DNA of 36,800 bases from Lachnospiraceae bacterium Zagget2 (GCA_001941045.1 MSHD01000012.1:1-36800), one strand, 5' to 3'; shown: positions 17,687-25,373, counted from the first letter of the stretch. Numbers and translations are program-made. Notes: generated by a model from the sequence alone, not told the origin.

Positions 17687-18775
17687 TTAATCCTCTGTTG
17701 TGATAACCTCTACCAGCTCACCCATGTCCGCGAACATCGAATAATCCGCGCCGATGGCCTCCGCCGTCTCGGTGTTGACCGTGATGATGCCGCCATCCAT
17801 CAGGTAATAGTCCTCCATGTCGGCCATACCGTTTATGATCGCCTCATAGGCCAGATCCGCGGTCTCATAGCCGAGCTCTGTATAGTTGACGCCGCAGGTC
17901 GCGAAAGCGCCGTTGCGGACGAAGGAGTCGGCTCCTGTATAATGAAGAATTCCCGCGTCAATCAGGTTCTCATAGATCGCGAGCTCCGCAGCCATGACCA
18001 CGTTGTCGGTCGGCGTGAAGATCGTGTCGACACCCTCCGCGATCAGTGCGCTCGCCGCCGTGATGACCTCATCGTTCGTATTGGCGGTCTTCTCCACATA
18101 CTCGATACCCGCCGCGTCGAGATACTCCTTCGCCTCCGCGATCGGGGTCGTAGAATTGTCCTCAGACAGGGAGTACAGAAGGCCAACCTTCTGGATATCC
18201 GCATTCTGCGCGAACATCATATCCATGATTAATTCGGTATTCAGAGCGTCTGAGGTGCCGGTCAGATAGTCGATATCCGTGAGCTCCGCGCCCTCCGGAT
18301 CGGAGATCGCCGCAAAGATCACCGGCGTCTGGCTCTCCTCCGCACAGGTCACCATAACCTGAGCCGCCAGCGTTGCAATCGGGATGATCGCGTCCACCCC
18401 CTCGGAAACGACCTGCGTTCCGATCTGGGTCAGTACAGACTGCTCGCCCTGTCCGGAGTAGGTCTCATAATTGATCGTCACGCCGTTCTCCTCAGCGATC
18501 ACGTCCAGCTCCGCCTCGATCGCCTCCGCGATCTCATCGAGGGAAGCGTGATCCATCTGCTTGACGATCGCGATGTTGTAGACCGCGCCTTCGGTGTCGG
18601 CCTCTTCGGCAGTCTCTTCCTCAGCGGCCTCTTCTGTCTCCTCTTCCGCTGTCTCCTCCTCTGTGGTCTCCTCCGTCGATTCGGCCTCGGTGGATGAAGA
18701 GCTTCCGCCGCATCCGGTCAGAAGCGCGCCCGCCATGGCAGCTGCCAGTAAGATACTCAATGCTTTCTTTTTCAT
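17687..18775 (-). CDS. trpX: tryptophan-type ABC importer, substrate-binding lipoprotein
   Basis: A 362-residue lipoprotein of the ABC_sub_bind family (PF04392). The signal peptide starts MKKKALSILLAAAMAGALLT and the lipobox is LLTGC, with Cys as the lipid anchor. An acidic Glu/Thr-rich stretch (about residues 30-65) acts as a surface spacer. The binding domain begins at VYNIAIVKQMDHASLDEI. The start at 18775 has GGAGG nine bases upstream; the ATG five codons earlier has none. It is the first gene after the T-box leader, so expression should rise when tRNA-Trp is uncharged. Tryptophan as ligand is an inference from that leader. Confidence 0.85.
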   Translation of the reverse strand: MKKKALSILLAAAMAGALLTGCGGSSSSTEAESTEETTEEETAEEETEEAAEEETAEEADTEGAVYNIAIVKQMDHASLDEIAEAIEAELDVIAEENGVTINYETYSGQGEQSVLTQIGTQVVSEGVDAIIPIATLAAQVMVTCAEESQTPVIFAAISDPEGAELTDIDYLTGTSDALNTELIMDMMFAQNADIQKVGLLYSLSEDNSTTPIAEAKEYLDAAGIEYVEKTANTNDEVITAASALIAEGVDTIFTPTDNVVMAAELAIYENLIDAGILHYTGADSFVRNGAFATCGVNYTELGYETADLAYEAIINGMADMEDYYLMDGGIITVNTETAEAIGADYSMFADMGELVEVITTED

Positions 18776-18838
18776 GTCTTTTTCCTCCATTTTTGATGCT
18801 TTTTATGATCTGTTTTCGTGCAGAGCCCGGCTCCGGAC

Positions 18839-18876
18839 AAAAACAAAACCGTCCCAGGTTTTATCCTGAGACGGTT
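18839..18876 (-). terminator. regulated terminator of the Trp T-box leader
   Basis: Arms cctgagacggt (18865-18875) and accgtcccagg (18848-18858) form an 11-bp stem with one G-U pair and a 6-base loop. TTTTGTTTTT follows on the minus strand. It lies 20 bases downstream of the T-box motif, as expected for the terminator that competes with the T-box antiterminator. Confidence 0.92.
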
Positions 18877-19108
18877 ATAATCATCAATTATAATCGCGGT
18901 ACCACTCAACTTGACTCTTGTGTCCACTTTTGCACGCACAACCATGCGCTCCTTATTGATAACGGGTCAGGTTCCCGGCAGCGCCTACTCTTTGCATTTC
19001 AGGCTGCCCTCGAAAGGCCATTCAGCAATCCACTCCATACCGCAATTCCACCATCTGCGGCTCTCTGTGATCTCGTGTGAGAGCTTACTCTTCTTTCTCA
19101 ACGGTTTC
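18839..19108 (-). ncRNA. T-box riboswitch, specifier TGG (tRNA-Trp)
   Basis: On the minus strand the leader carries the T-box core TGGTACCGCG (18895-18904), just upstream of a regulated terminator. Stem I is recognisable. AGAGAGC forms the distal bulge, and CCGCA/TGCGG encloses the GATGGTGGAA apical loop. The specifier loop CTGAATGGCCTTTCGAGG puts TGG at 19018-19020 in the codon position. T-boxes bind the matching tRNA, and uncharged tRNA favours antitermination. The gene that follows is a TrpX-like lipoprotein, agreeing with Trp. The discriminator-pairing base is T (TGGT), which would wobble with the G73 usual in bacterial tRNA-Trp. Confidence 0.9.
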
Positions 19109-19123
19109 TCTTGATTCTTGTTT

Positions 19124-19152
19124 ATCTTATGCCATCCGGCCGGATTTGTCAA
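19124..19152 (-). promoter_or_regulatory. promoter of the T-box trp importer operon
   Basis: On the minus strand a perfect TTGACA (19147-19152) and TAAGAT (19124-19129) are 17 bases apart. Transcription would start near 19117, right before the T-box stem I. The spacer holds a perfect palindrome, described separately. Confidence 0.85.
19134..19145. promoter_or_regulatory. 12-base palindrome inside the trp promoter spacer
   Basis: ATCCGGCCGGAT reads identically on both strands and lies entirely between the -35 and -10 elements of the trp importer promoter. Its position suggests an operator for an unknown repressor on top of T-box control. No regulator gene is adjacent, so this is inference only. 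Confidence 0.4.
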
Positions 19153-19180
19153 CCGATTTCTTTTCAAGAGTCGTGAATAT

Positions 19181-21589
19181 TTACAGTGTCTGCTCCGTCC
19201 TCGCGATGATATCGTCCTGCGTCTGCCGCGAGAGCACGTTGAAGAACGCGCTGTAACCCGCCACGCGCACGATCAGATCCTTGTGATCCTCCGGATGAAC
19301 CTGTGCATCCAGCAGCGTCTCCCGCGACACGACATTGTACTGTACATGATAGCCGTGAAGCCGGTTGAAGAATGTTCGCAACAGCGCGATCAACTTTGTC
19401 TTGTTCTCTTCCTTCGACAGGAGCTGCGGCGTCACCTTCTGATTCAGCAGAACACCGCCCGTGATTGCGCGGGTGTCCAGCTTTGATACCGACTTGAAGA
19501 CTGCTGTAGGACCGCTCTGATCCATTGAATGGCTGGGCGAGCATCCCTCCGCGAGCGGCTCACCGGCATGACGACCGTCCGGCGTGGCGAGCGTCCCTCT
19601 TCCCTGCCCCACATTTGCGGAGATGGAGGAAGTCCCCGCGTAGCGGATGCCTCCGATCGGTCCCCTCCCGAAGCGGGTATTGGGATACTTTTTGATCTCC
19701 TCAATGTAGGTCGCGTAGGCGTCCACGACAAGCTGATCCACATAGTCGTCGTCATTACCGTACTTCGGAGCCTCCTCGATCAGCATTTCCCGGATCCGTT
19801 CGCCTTCCTCGCCCTCAAAATCGGACATCAGCGCGTCCCAGAGCTGCTTCGTCGTCAGCTTCTTCTCTTCAAATACAAGTTTTTTGATCGCCGCCATGGA
19901 GTCCGCCAGATTTGCGATGCCCACCTGGAGGCCGCTGATGAAGTCATAGACCGCGCCGCCCTCCTTCAGAGTCAGGCCTCTGCCGATGCAGTCCTCGCAG
20001 AGTGCAGAGCAGAGTACATCCGGCACATCCTCCTCCAGCACCATATCGCAGGCATTCTCGATGATCACGCTCTGCCGGGTAAACTCTTTAATGATTTTGT
20101 CCCAGGCGGCTTTTACCTCATCATAACTCGTCATATCCTCAAAACGGCCCGCCCCGTCCATCAGTTTTGTCCCGGAAGCCGGATCAACGCCATCATTCAG
20201 TGCGATCAGGAACGACTTCGGGAAATTCAGGAAGCTCATTCCCGTACAGCGATAGCCCCATTTCCCCGGAACCGCGGTCTCAACGCAGCCGATCGCACTG
20301 TAATTGTACGCGTCCTCTTCCTTCACGCCGCGGTCGATGAAGGACGGAATGATGATCTCATCATTGTTAAAGGCCGGCATACCGAAGCCGAGCTTCACGA
20401 CCTCGATCGCCTCATTCATAAAGTCGTCGCTCAGTCCCGCGTGATAGCGCACCGTCAGGTTCGGCTGCGGCAGCCTTGTCTGTGCCACACTCTTAAGGAT
20501 CAGATAACTCATTGGATTGACTGCATCTTTCTTGTCCGGCGTCTGCCCGCCCACCGTCACATTCTGATAGAGCGGCGACCCCGCACTGAACTGCGTATGG
20601 CTCCAGCTGCGGATCTTGTTGATTGTAAATGTCTTGAGCCAGAGATTCGTCATCAGCTCACAGGCGCTCTCCTCTGTAATCAGACCCTTTTTCAGATCCG
20701 CCTCATAATAGGGATAGAGATACTGGTCCATGCGCCCATAGGACAGGGAGTGCCCGTTCGACTCGATCTGCAGCACGAGATGCACGAGCCACATGGACTG
20801 CACCGCCTCATGGAAAGTCTCCGCCGGGCCGTATGGCACCTTTCCCAGTATGCGCGCCATCTCCGTGAGTTCCGCCGCGCGGGAGGCGTCCGCGGTCTTC
20901 GCCTGCTCCATCGCCAGCTGCGCGTAGCGCTCCGCAAAGTGTTTCACCGCCTGGATCACGATCTGTATCGCCTCATAAAAATAATATTTTTTGAGCTGCT
21001 TATAATCTGTAAGATCGAGCTTCGCCTCCTCTTCCCGGGCGCGCCGTTCGAAATCCACAAGGCCCTTTTCCATCACGGCCGAGTACTCCACTGCAATGTG
21101 CGCGTCCCCCGACGTGATATTTCCCTCCGCCTTGATGATTCCCAGGTCATAGTACACGCGGCTCTCCGGCGGCAACGCCGCCAGCCCTTTGTCCAGAGTC
21201 GTATTATGCTCCCAATAGGGCGCGATCTCGCGAAGCGTCTGCTTCGTCTCCTCCGAAATATAGAAGACGTCCCCGTCCCGCTTTTCAAACTCATCCAGTT
21301 CCCTTATCACCCAGTCCATCGCATACTCCGGGAAAATCGGCGCGGAACGGTTGCTGGAGGCCTGATTTCCCGCCAGCAGGGTGTCATCCTCTATATAGAT
21401 CGTCATATGCTCCAGTATATTTTCGAGCATGTAAGCACGCTTCAAAATGACGGGCTTATCCGCGTGCAGCTTATAACTCTCCGTTGTCAGCACAGCTCTC
21501 TGCGCACAGACCTGCGGCTTTGCGTTCAACAGCTCCTCACGATAATGCTGCATCCTGGGCGTCAATGTTCCAAAATGTCCTTCCATCAT
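19181..21589 (-). CDS. glycyl radical enzyme, YbiW-like (candidate 1,5-anhydroglucitol-6-phosphate lyase)
   Basis: An 802-residue pyruvate formate-lyase superfamily enzyme. The active-site cysteine is Cys435 in SAIGCVETAVPGKWGYRCTG, with Glu437 as the dehydratase/lyase-type base. The glycyl radical site is Gly778 in VRVAGYSAFF. The C-x-E arrangement, not the Cys-Cys pair of true PFL, shows it is not a formate lyase. Motif by motif it resembles E. coli YbiW (GKWGYRCTGMSF, TSSISANV, QDDIIART). As I recall, YbiW cleaves the ring C-O bond of 1,5-anhydroglucitol-6-phosphate to 1-deoxyfructose-6-phosphate. A hydroxyproline-dehydratase-type or other diol-dehydratase activity is the main alternative. 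It is divergent from its presumed activase at 21854 and has AGGAGG upstream of the start. Confidence 0.9.
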   Translation of the reverse strand: MMEGHFGTLTPRMQHYREELLNAKPQVCAQRAVLTTESYKLHADKPVILKRAYMLENILEHMTIYIEDDTLLAGNQASSNRSAPIFPEYAMDWVIRELDEFEKRDGDVFYISEETKQTLREIAPYWEHNTTLDKGLAALPPESRVYYDLGIIKAEGNITSGDAHIAVEYSAVMEKGLVDFERRAREEEAKLDLTDYKQLKKYYFYEAIQIVIQAVKHFAERYAQLAMEQAKTADASRAAELTEMARILGKVPYGPAETFHEAVQSMWLVHLVLQIESNGHSLSYGRMDQYLYPYYEADLKKGLITEESACELMTNLWLKTFTINKIRSWSHTQFSAGSPLYQNVTVGGQTPDKKDAVNPMSYLILKSVAQTRLPQPNLTVRYHAGLSDDFMNEAIEVVKLGFGMPAFNNDEIIIPSFIDRGVKEEDAYNYSAIGCVETAVPGKWGYRCTGMSFLNFPKSFLIALNDGVDPASGTKLMDGAGRFEDMTSYDEVKAAWDKIIKEFTRQSVIIENACDMVLEEDVPDVLCSALCEDCIGRGLTLKEGGAVYDFISGLQVGIANLADSMAAIKKLVFEEKKLTTKQLWDALMSDFEGEEGERIREMLIEEAPKYGNDDDYVDQLVVDAYATYIEEIKKYPNTRFGRGPIGGIRYAGTSSISANVGQGRGTLATPDGRHAGEPLAEGCSPSHSMDQSGPTAVFKSVSKLDTRAITGGVLLNQKVTPQLLSKEENKTKLIALLRTFFNRLHGYHVQYNVVSRETLLDAQVHPEDHKDLIVRVAGYSAFFNVLSRQTQDDIIARTEQTL

Positions 21590-21646
21590 CTCAACCTCCT
21601 TGTAGTTCTTGTAAGCGAATCCGTCGTTGACCGCACGGTTTTTACG

Positions 21647-21664
21647 CTTTCTGTCAGTTTCGTG
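21647..21664. promoter_or_regulatory. candidate DeoR-type operator at the YbiW-like promoter
   Basis: CTTTCTGTCAGTTTCGTG lies just downstream of the -10 box. It shares CTTTCTGTCA with the region upstream of the DeoR gene (29453-29468). DeoR-family sugar regulators often bind CTTTC/TTTCGTT-type repeats, so this is a candidate operator. Confidence 0.35.
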
Positions 21665-21669
21665 TTTTT

Positions 21670-21698
21670 ATTATAATAAATATTTCATTTGAAGTCAA
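21670..21698 (-). promoter_or_regulatory. promoter of the YbiW-like enzyme gene
   Basis: On the minus strand TTGACT (21693-21698) and a perfect TATAAT (21670-21675) are 17 bases apart, about 80 bases upstream of the 21589 start. The region is far more AT-rich than the flanking genes. Confidence 0.85.
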
Positions 21699-21736
21699 TA
21701 TATATTTCGTTCGTAACTTATTTATTTTCTTTTTTA

Positions 21737-21765
21737 TTTACAGGATCACTTTTTTATGGTATACT
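21737..21765 (+). promoter_or_regulatory. promoter of the glycyl radical enzyme activase gene
   Basis: TTTACA (21737-21742) and TATACT (21760-21765) are 17 bases apart, 88 bases upstream of the activase start at 21854. Together with 21670-21698 it forms a divergent promoter pair in one AT-rich intergenic region. Confidence 0.8.
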
Positions 21766-21766
21766 G

Positions 21767-21786
21767 ACTATCATAATAGTAACTAT
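21767..21786. promoter_or_regulatory. three alternating ACTAT/ATAGT half-sites at the activase promoter
   Basis: ACTAT (21767-21771), ATAGT (21776-21780) and ACTAT (21782-21786) form two overlapping inverted repeats with 4- and 1-base spacers, directly after the -10 box near the expected transcription start. This is a plausible repressor site. I did not see it at the other promoters of the island. Confidence 0.4.
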
Positions 21787-21853
21787 TCAAAACAGCAGGC
21801 ATTGAAACCGCCTTCTTCGTCTGAACTGTTACTCAAAAAAAGGAGGCGTTGAC

Positions 21854-22624
21854 ATGGCTCTGACCGGACAGATTTTTAACATACAAAGATTCAGCATCAA
21901 CGACGGCCCCGGGATCCGATCGACCATATTTTTCTGCGGATGTCCCTTAAGCTGCCGCTGGTGTTCCAACCCCGAATCGCAGAACCGCTGCCGGCACGAA
22001 GCGCTCGCTTCCGGCGATCGCAAGCTTATCGGCCGCGAATGGACCGTCAGCGAGGTACTGGACGAGGTGGAGAAAGATCGTGATTTCTACGAGGAATCAG
22101 GCGGCGGTATCACGCTGTCCGGCGGGGAGGTTTTGCAACAGCACGCATTCGCTGAAGCGCTCCTTCGCGAAGCGGGCAGGCATTCCCTGCACCGTGCTGC
22201 CGAAACGACCGGCTACGCTTCCCACGAAATATTCGCGGAGTTTATACAGAACATTGATCTTCTTCTGTTTGACATGAAGCATTGCGATCGCGAAATTCAT
22301 TATCAGAAAACCGGCGTATACAACGATCAGATTGTGGAAAACATGCGCTTTGCCGTCAAGAACGATGTACCGGTCATCGCGCGGATTCCCGTGATTCCGA
22401 AGTTCAATGCAAATTTAAAGGCGGCAAGAGGCATGGCGGCTCTTCTCAGAGAAATCGGTATCCACGAAGTTCATCTGCTCCCCTTCCATCAGCTCGGAGA
22501 AAAAAAATATGAGCAGCTGAAGCTGCCCTATGAGATGAAGGGTGTCTCGCAGCTGCATCCGGAAAACCTTCAGAACTATCTTCAGGTCTTCCTGGATGCA
22601 GGGCTCGACTGTTCCTTTCATTAA
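21854..22624 (+). CDS. glycyl radical enzyme activase, radical SAM, short form
   Basis: A 256-residue activating enzyme that uses SAM and a 4Fe-4S cluster to make the glycyl radical on its partner. The cluster motif is C30-x3-C34-x2-C37 in CGCPLSCRWCSNPES. GGGITLSGGEVLQQ contributes to SAM binding. The N-terminal RFSINDGPGIRST is typical. Unlike most activases of C-x-E glycyl radical enzymes, including YbiY as I recall it, it has no ferredoxin-like insert with two extra clusters: only one cysteine (Cys46) follows in that region. It is therefore PFL-activase-sized. The presumed partner is the divergent YbiW-like enzyme. AGGAGG precedes the ATG. Its stop is seven bases from the convergent ROK gene's stop. 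Confidence 0.9.
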   Translation: MALTGQIFNIQRFSINDGPGIRSTIFFCGCPLSCRWCSNPESQNRCRHEALASGDRKLIGREWTVSEVLDEVEKDRDFYEESGGGITLSGGEVLQQHAFAEALLREAGRHSLHRAAETTGYASHEIFAEFIQNIDLLLFDMKHCDREIHYQKTGVYNDQIVENMRFAVKNDVPVIARIPVIPKFNANLKAARGMAALLREIGIHEVHLLPFHQLGEKKYEQLKLPYEMKGVSQLHPENLQNYLQVFLDAGLDCSFH

Positions 22625-22631
22625 GACTTAT

Positions 22632-23576
22632 TTACAATACCAGTTCCGCGGCGCCGATGATTCCAAAATCCTTTTTCAGTTCCGCGAAGCGAAACTCCAC
22701 AGGCATACCGATCTTGTCGTAGGAGTCAAACTCCGCGCGAACCTGATCGAACAACAGATTTCCAAAATTTGTCAGCCCGCCCCCGAGCACGAAGGTATTG
22801 ATATTCAGAAGCTGATAAATATTGTACAGGCATACTCCGATATAGTGAGCCATGGACTGTACCATCTCCTCTGCCAGCGGATCCTTTCGCTGCGCTGCAG
22901 CCAGAAGATGCTCGCAGCGAAGATCCGTGATCCCCTCCATCTCACTCTTTTCACCCTCCAACATCCGGATTTTCAGATGTCTGGGCACATATCGGCCACT
23001 CGCGTAAGACATAAAGCAGCCCCGGTTGCGGCAGCCGCACAGCACACCCTCATCCGGCGTCGCCAGCATATGTCCGCACTCTCCTGCCCATCCGTAACTT
23101 CCGCGGAACAGTTCTCCATTGATAATAAGGCCACTCCCGATGCCGGTGCTTACAGCCACATAAACCATGTGTTTCAGGCCGCGTCCGGCCCCTCTTCGAT
23201 ACTCGGCCAGCGCTGCGGCATTTCCGTCATTGTCCAGTACAACCCGGACGCCCAGACGCTCCTCAATATAATCTCTCATACCGAAGTCGCAGACCTTCGG
23301 AAGTGCGGAGGTCAGGAAAATGTACCCCTTATCGAACAAAATGTAGGAGGGCATGCAGATCCCAACGCCCTTCAGGTTCTGAATACTCAGATCGTTCTTC
23401 TCAAGAAGTTCCCGGATCGTAAGGATCAGTCTATCGGAGAATGCCGGGCCGTCCAGTTCCAGGTCGGAGGGATGCTGGACACGATCCGTCATCTCACCGT
23501 CTTCACCAAACAGACCGTAAGCCACCTTCGTGCCTCCCGCATCGATGCCGATCACATAGCCTTTGTCCTTCTCCAT
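22632..23576 (-). CDS. ROK-family sugar kinase
   Basis: A 314-residue ROK protein, probably a cytosolic sugar kinase. The ATP phosphate loop IDAGGTK is at residues 11-17, the catalytic Asp is in LDNDGNAAAL (Asp117), and the second phosphate loop is VSTGIGSGLI. The zinc site is present as GECGH (His169) plus C180-x-C182-x4-C187. The segment after it reads GCFMSYASG where family members usually have GCLExxASG. There is no helix-turn-helix N-terminus, so it is a kinase and not a ROK repressor. The start at 23576 shares one base with the previous stop (TGATG) and has GGGAGA upstream. It ends the long minus-strand run and probably phosphorylates the imported sugar. Substrate not shown. Confidence 0.9.
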   Translation of the reverse strand: MEKDKGYVIGIDAGGTKVAYGLFGEDGEMTDRVQHPSDLELDGPAFSDRLILTIRELLEKNDLSIQNLKGVGICMPSYILFDKGYIFLTSALPKVCDFGMRDYIEERLGVRVVLDNDGNAAALAEYRRGAGRGLKHMVYVAVSTGIGSGLIINGELFRGSYGWAGECGHMLATPDEGVLCGCRNRGCFMSYASGRYVPRHLKIRMLEGEKSEMEGITDLRCEHLLAAAQRKDPLAEEMVQSMAHYIGVCLYNIYQLLNINTFVLGGGLTNFGNLLFDQVRAEFDSYDKIGMPVEFRFAELKKDFGIIGAAELVL

Positions 23577-25369
23577 CAGTCGTGTCTCCCTTCCCTCTGC
23601 CAAAGTCCCAGACATCCAAAATAAATCGCGCCAACTGCCTGCGCAAACTGCGCCACCGTATAATCGGGATGCGCTTCCAGCTGCTGCATAAGCGGTGTGT
23701 TCGCCAGACTTTCATCCGCCGCGTACTGGCGCAGATCCGGCTCTCTCCTCGCGGCTCCCTCGCACATCAGCGCAAAGCAGGCGGGAGACTTCACAAGTCT
23801 TCCAAACAGGGAACGTTCCTTCGCCTCCGGGCGGAGAATATACTCGGTCTCCTCCCACGTCACCGCGAGATACTCGCCCACCTGACGAAAGATCTCCGCA
23901 CAGGCTCCCTGCTCCGCGTCCGAGGCCTTTTTCATGAAAAATTCCAGGCAGGGCTTTCGCATGTCTTTCGGCTCCGTCGGCACAATGATCCGCTCGCCGT
24001 TCCGGACAAACAGTCCCCGGTCAAACGCCTCCTTCAGCGCCCCCGGATCTCCTGCAGGCAAATCCTTCATGGCCAATCGGAAGACTCCGGACTGACAGGT
24101 GTATTTTTGCAGTGTCCCGGGAAGCTGCGTGTTGAAGTTGTTGACGCTGCGCACATCGTTTGAGTCGTATTCCCTCTGGCCGTAACTTCCCAGATCAATG
24201 ATAAAGTTGTAAACCTCGAGCGGAATCTCCGGTATGGAGCCATCCGGGCGCACCCAGCCGGTCCCCAGCTCCGTTCCAAGCGTGTGAGCAAAGAATCCAC
24301 GCGTAACATCCGCTCCGACCGCAGCCTGCTCTACCGCAGCCGTAAACGCAGCCATAGGGCCATCGTTTGTATTCATGACCACGCCGTCTTCCGTCACAAA
24401 CGCTCTGAGCATATCGCAAAGCGGCGTGATCTTCGCGAACTGTTTCTCGTAATCCAGCTCTTTATTTTCCCTCATGCCCCGGGTTTTGAATGTCTCTCCT
24501 CCGACGATAAGGTTCCGGATCACAACGTCCGGGAAGCTCAGTCCAATGGCATCAAAATTCGCGAGACATTCTCCCGCCTCCCGCTCCATCGCTTCGATAC
24601 CGAGGTTCATTTTCTCCGCCGACGCTTCCCTCCTGAGCGCCCTCTCATCCACGAGCGCTCCCTTCCCTGCACGCACAAGACTGGCCGCGGCGCGCATCAG
24701 CCGCACCAGCAGCAGCACCGGATCTATCAGCTGCTCCGCGCGCAGAAAAGCCGCCGGATACCAGTCAAATTCCTTGCAGACCGCAAGCTTTCCTTCTACG
24801 CTGGCCGTCAGCTTGATATCGGTTCCGCCAATATCGATACCCAGTATCATCTTATCCTTGGCAATCGCAGGCAGGGAGGTGAACACCGGTTCCTTCCCAC
24901 TCCCCGTTTCCGGCTCTGAAAGCTCCGGTTTTTCCCGGATATCGTTGATTTCAAAGCGAAAATGCTCCGAACCTCCGCTCAGCACCGCCAGCACTCTCTC
25001 ATTCACATTCAGGCACTTCCCATAACCGCTCCGCTCTTCCTTCGGGAGAAATGTCTGGAACACCTCGTCCAATCCCTCTGCAAGCGCAAGCGTCCGCGTG
25101 TCGTTCCGATCAAGATATACCCCGATCTTCACTGCGCCCAGCGCAGACAGAATGTTATAAAGCATGGCATATACAAAGGAAGCGACAAACTCCTCTTCCT
25201 CCTCATGGCAAACCTCCGGCAGAAGCAGCGGAAAATCCCGCCTGCTTCCGTCGTAGAGCATTACCAGCAGGTGAAACGGTCTCGTGCCGCTCTTCTGAAA
25301 CGCCGCACGTACATCCGTAATATAGACAGGCTCATCTTCTTTTGCCTGTTTCAAAAACTCTGCAAGCAT
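23576..25369 (-). CDS. large ROK-like (ASKHA-fold) protein with an unrecognised N-terminal domain
   Basis: A 597-residue protein. Residues 1-150 form a domain I do not recognise, with a Glu-rich stretch and a mixed alpha/beta look. A linker at 150-172 (PELSEPETGSG) leads to an ASKHA nucleotide-binding core. Phosphate loop 1 is LGIDIGGTDIK (176-186), NTNDGPMAAF carries the candidate catalytic Asp, and HTLGTELGTGW is phosphate loop 2. The ROK zinc motif is absent. The C-terminal 150 residues are helical and unassigned. It sits four bases after the activase gene and is coupled to the ROK kinase, so it is likely a second sugar kinase or an ATP-driven accessory factor. Function unknown. Confidence 0.75.
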   Translation of the reverse strand: MLAEFLKQAKEDEPVYITDVRAAFQKSGTRPFHLLVMLYDGSRRDFPLLLPEVCHEEEEEFVASFVYAMLYNILSALGAVKIGVYLDRNDTRTLALAEGLDEVFQTFLPKEERSGYGKCLNVNERVLAVLSGGSEHFRFEINDIREKPELSEPETGSGKEPVFTSLPAIAKDKMILGIDIGGTDIKLTASVEGKLAVCKEFDWYPAAFLRAEQLIDPVLLLVRLMRAAASLVRAGKGALVDERALRREASAEKMNLGIEAMEREAGECLANFDAIGLSFPDVVIRNLIVGGETFKTRGMRENKELDYEKQFAKITPLCDMLRAFVTEDGVVMNTNDGPMAAFTAAVEQAAVGADVTRGFFAHTLGTELGTGWVRPDGSIPEIPLEVYNFIIDLGSYGQREYDSNDVRSVNNFNTQLPGTLQKYTCQSGVFRLAMKDLPAGDPGALKEAFDRGLFVRNGERIIVPTEPKDMRKPCLEFFMKKASDAEQGACAEIFRQVGEYLAVTWEETEYILRPEAKERSLFGRLVKSPACFALMCEGAARREPDLRQYAADESLANTPLMQQLEAHPDYTVAQFAQAVGAIYFGCLGLWQREGRHD

Positions 25370-25373
25370 TCTC

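Noticed and set aside
19529-21676. A 715-codon open frame on the plus strand
   Set aside because: It is antisense to the YbiW-like enzyme gene, is rich in Arg, His and Leu in the way typical of shadow frames, and has no ribosome binding site or family motif.
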